Shown here: positions 63,335 through 64,000 of the stretch, piece after piece | Position numbering within the stretch: the first letter of the stretch is position 1 | Layout of the letters: every line of letters begins with the position of its first letter | Assembly (NCBI RefSeq): GCF_002119725.1 | Contig: NZ_CP021109.1 | Coordinates: forward strand, 3,410,001-3,474,000 | Origin: Bordetella genomosp. 9 | Lineage (GTDB): Bacteria; Pseudomonadota; Gammaproteobacteria; Burkholderiales; Burkholderiaceae_B | Direction of reading: 5' to 3' | Length of the DNA: 64,000 bases | Notes under the pieces: generated by a model | Told to the model about the DNA's origin: nothing | Database searches by the model: none | The model's input: only the letters and a program-made list of their open reading frames with translations | Made by a program: the position numbers and the translations under genes

Positions 63335-64000
63335 CGCGCGCCCCTGGCGCCGAACAGCCCTTGCGGGCGCCAGCGCATGAACAGGATCAGGACGAGCCCC
63401 ACGACGCCCAGCTGCACGCTGCCCATGTCCGCATCCGAAATGCCGGGGATGTAGCCGCGCGTGAAGCGCACGCCTTCCAGGAACACGACCAGAAGCACCG
63501 CGCCGATGACGCTGCCCGACAGCCGCGCGACGCCGCCCATGATGATCGCCATCCAAACGTAGAACGTCACCAGCGGCACGAATTGCTCGGGCACGATATA
63601 GGTCATGTAATGCGCGAAGTACGCCCCGGCCAGACCCGATACCGCGGCGCCCAGCATCAGCACCTGCGTCTTGAAGCGGGCGGGCTCCTTGCCCAGCACG
63701 CGCACCGCCGTCTCGTCATCGCGGATCGCCTGGATGGTCCGGCCGTAAGGGCTGTGCGTGACCCGGCGCAGCAGCGCCACGGCCGCGGCGATGGACAGCG
63801 CCAGCAGCGCCAGCAGCAGCATGTCGCTGAATCGCGCATCGCCCCAGCCCGCGCCCAGGCGGGGAACGCCCGGGATGCCCTGCACGCCGTTGGTCAGCCA
63901 CTGCTCCTGCACCAGGATCAGCCGGACGATCTCGGAGAACCCGAGCGTGACGATGGCCAGATAGTCGTCGCGCAGCCGCAGCGCCACGCGGCCGAGCGGC
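63331..64000 (-). CDS. livM: branched-chain amino acid type ABC permease, partial (N-terminus beyond right edge)
   Basis: LivM-type permease; about 223 C-terminal residues are present. Carries LRLRDDYLAIVTLGFSEIVRL near the edge, the family's most conserved stretch, and about six membrane segments with a C-terminal RWRPQGLFG. The gene continues into the next window; any internal methionine near the edge is not the true start. LivH and the binding protein are expected further upstream. Confidence 0.93.
   Translation of the reverse strand, partial: PLGRVALRLRDDYLAIVTLGFSEIVRLILVQEQWLTNGVQGIPGVPRLGAGWGDARFSDMLLLALLALSIAAAVALLRRVTHSPYGRTIQAIRDDETAVRVLGKEPARFKTQVLMLGAAVSGLAGAYFAHYMTYIVPEQFVPLVTFYVWMAIIMGGVARLSGSVIGAVLLVVFLEGVRFTRGYIPGISDADMGSVQLGVVGLVLILFMRWRPQGLFGARGAR

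Overview
The window is GC-rich (about two thirds G+C), densely coded DNA of a beta-proteobacterium. It is most likely a Bordetella/Achromobacter-type Alcaligenaceae. The evidence is a lysine/alanine-rich HU-type histone-like protein resembling Bordetella BpH2, large numbers of ABC-transporter/oxidoreductase operons, and typical beta-proteobacterial housekeeping genes. No phage, insertion sequence or CRISPR array is visible.

Layout. 1-7,966: housekeeping and small stress-type genes (dapA entering from the left edge, a site-2 protease, yciO, ypfJ, a Nudix hydrolase, an AsmA-like protein, a low-affinity iron permease family protein, eamA) mixed with small proteins of unknown function. 7,979-9,731: a short islet beside tRNA-His. 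It holds a small ORF and a proline-rich protein that looks like a type III effector of the M91 (NleD/HopH/XopG) peptidase family whose HExxH site has been lost. 9,887-11,344: cardiolipin synthase. 11,427-19,604: a nitrate-assimilation operon (ABC transporter, FAD reductase, NasA, siroheme methyltransferase). Its upstream region carries two NtrC-like sites, a sigma-54 promoter and a leader RNA that folds as an ANTAR (NasR/NasT-type) antiterminator. 19,833-24,578: histone-like HU protein, a siroheme sulfite/nitrite reductase with DUF934 partner, and ChaA.

24,809-36,892: one long head-to-tail operon, mostly coupled by 4-base start/stop overlaps. It encodes alternative complex III (ActABCDEF), a small uncharacterised membrane protein, a Sco copper chaperone and a caa3-type cytochrome oxidase (CoxB with fused cytochrome c, CoxA, CoxC, subunit IV). 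Together these form a complete quinol-to-oxygen chain. 36,893-43,835: small stress proteins, GlgX, CsbD, manganese catalase, and divergent yciE/yciF.

43,978-53,105: a minus-strand catabolic operon with an OccR/NocR-like LysR regulator, a PotD/A/B/C-type ABC importer, and four oxidoreductase genes resembling opine oxidase/HCN synthase subunits plus a second DAO-type flavoenzyme. A tRNA-Arg(UCU) follows. 53,609-57,992: an enlarged outer-membrane phospholipase A and two DHA2-type efflux pumps, one preceded by striking AT-rich palindromes. 58,339-64,000: another minus-strand catabolic operon (LivM-LivG-LivF transporter, DadA-like flavoenzyme, prolidase-like amidohydrolase, DapA-family enzyme) running off the right edge. 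Its enzyme set suggests use of an imino acid such as hydroxyproline, possibly from peptides.

The two most interesting items are the nitrate-operon control region, where each element can be read base by base, and the degenerate M91-like effector candidate.
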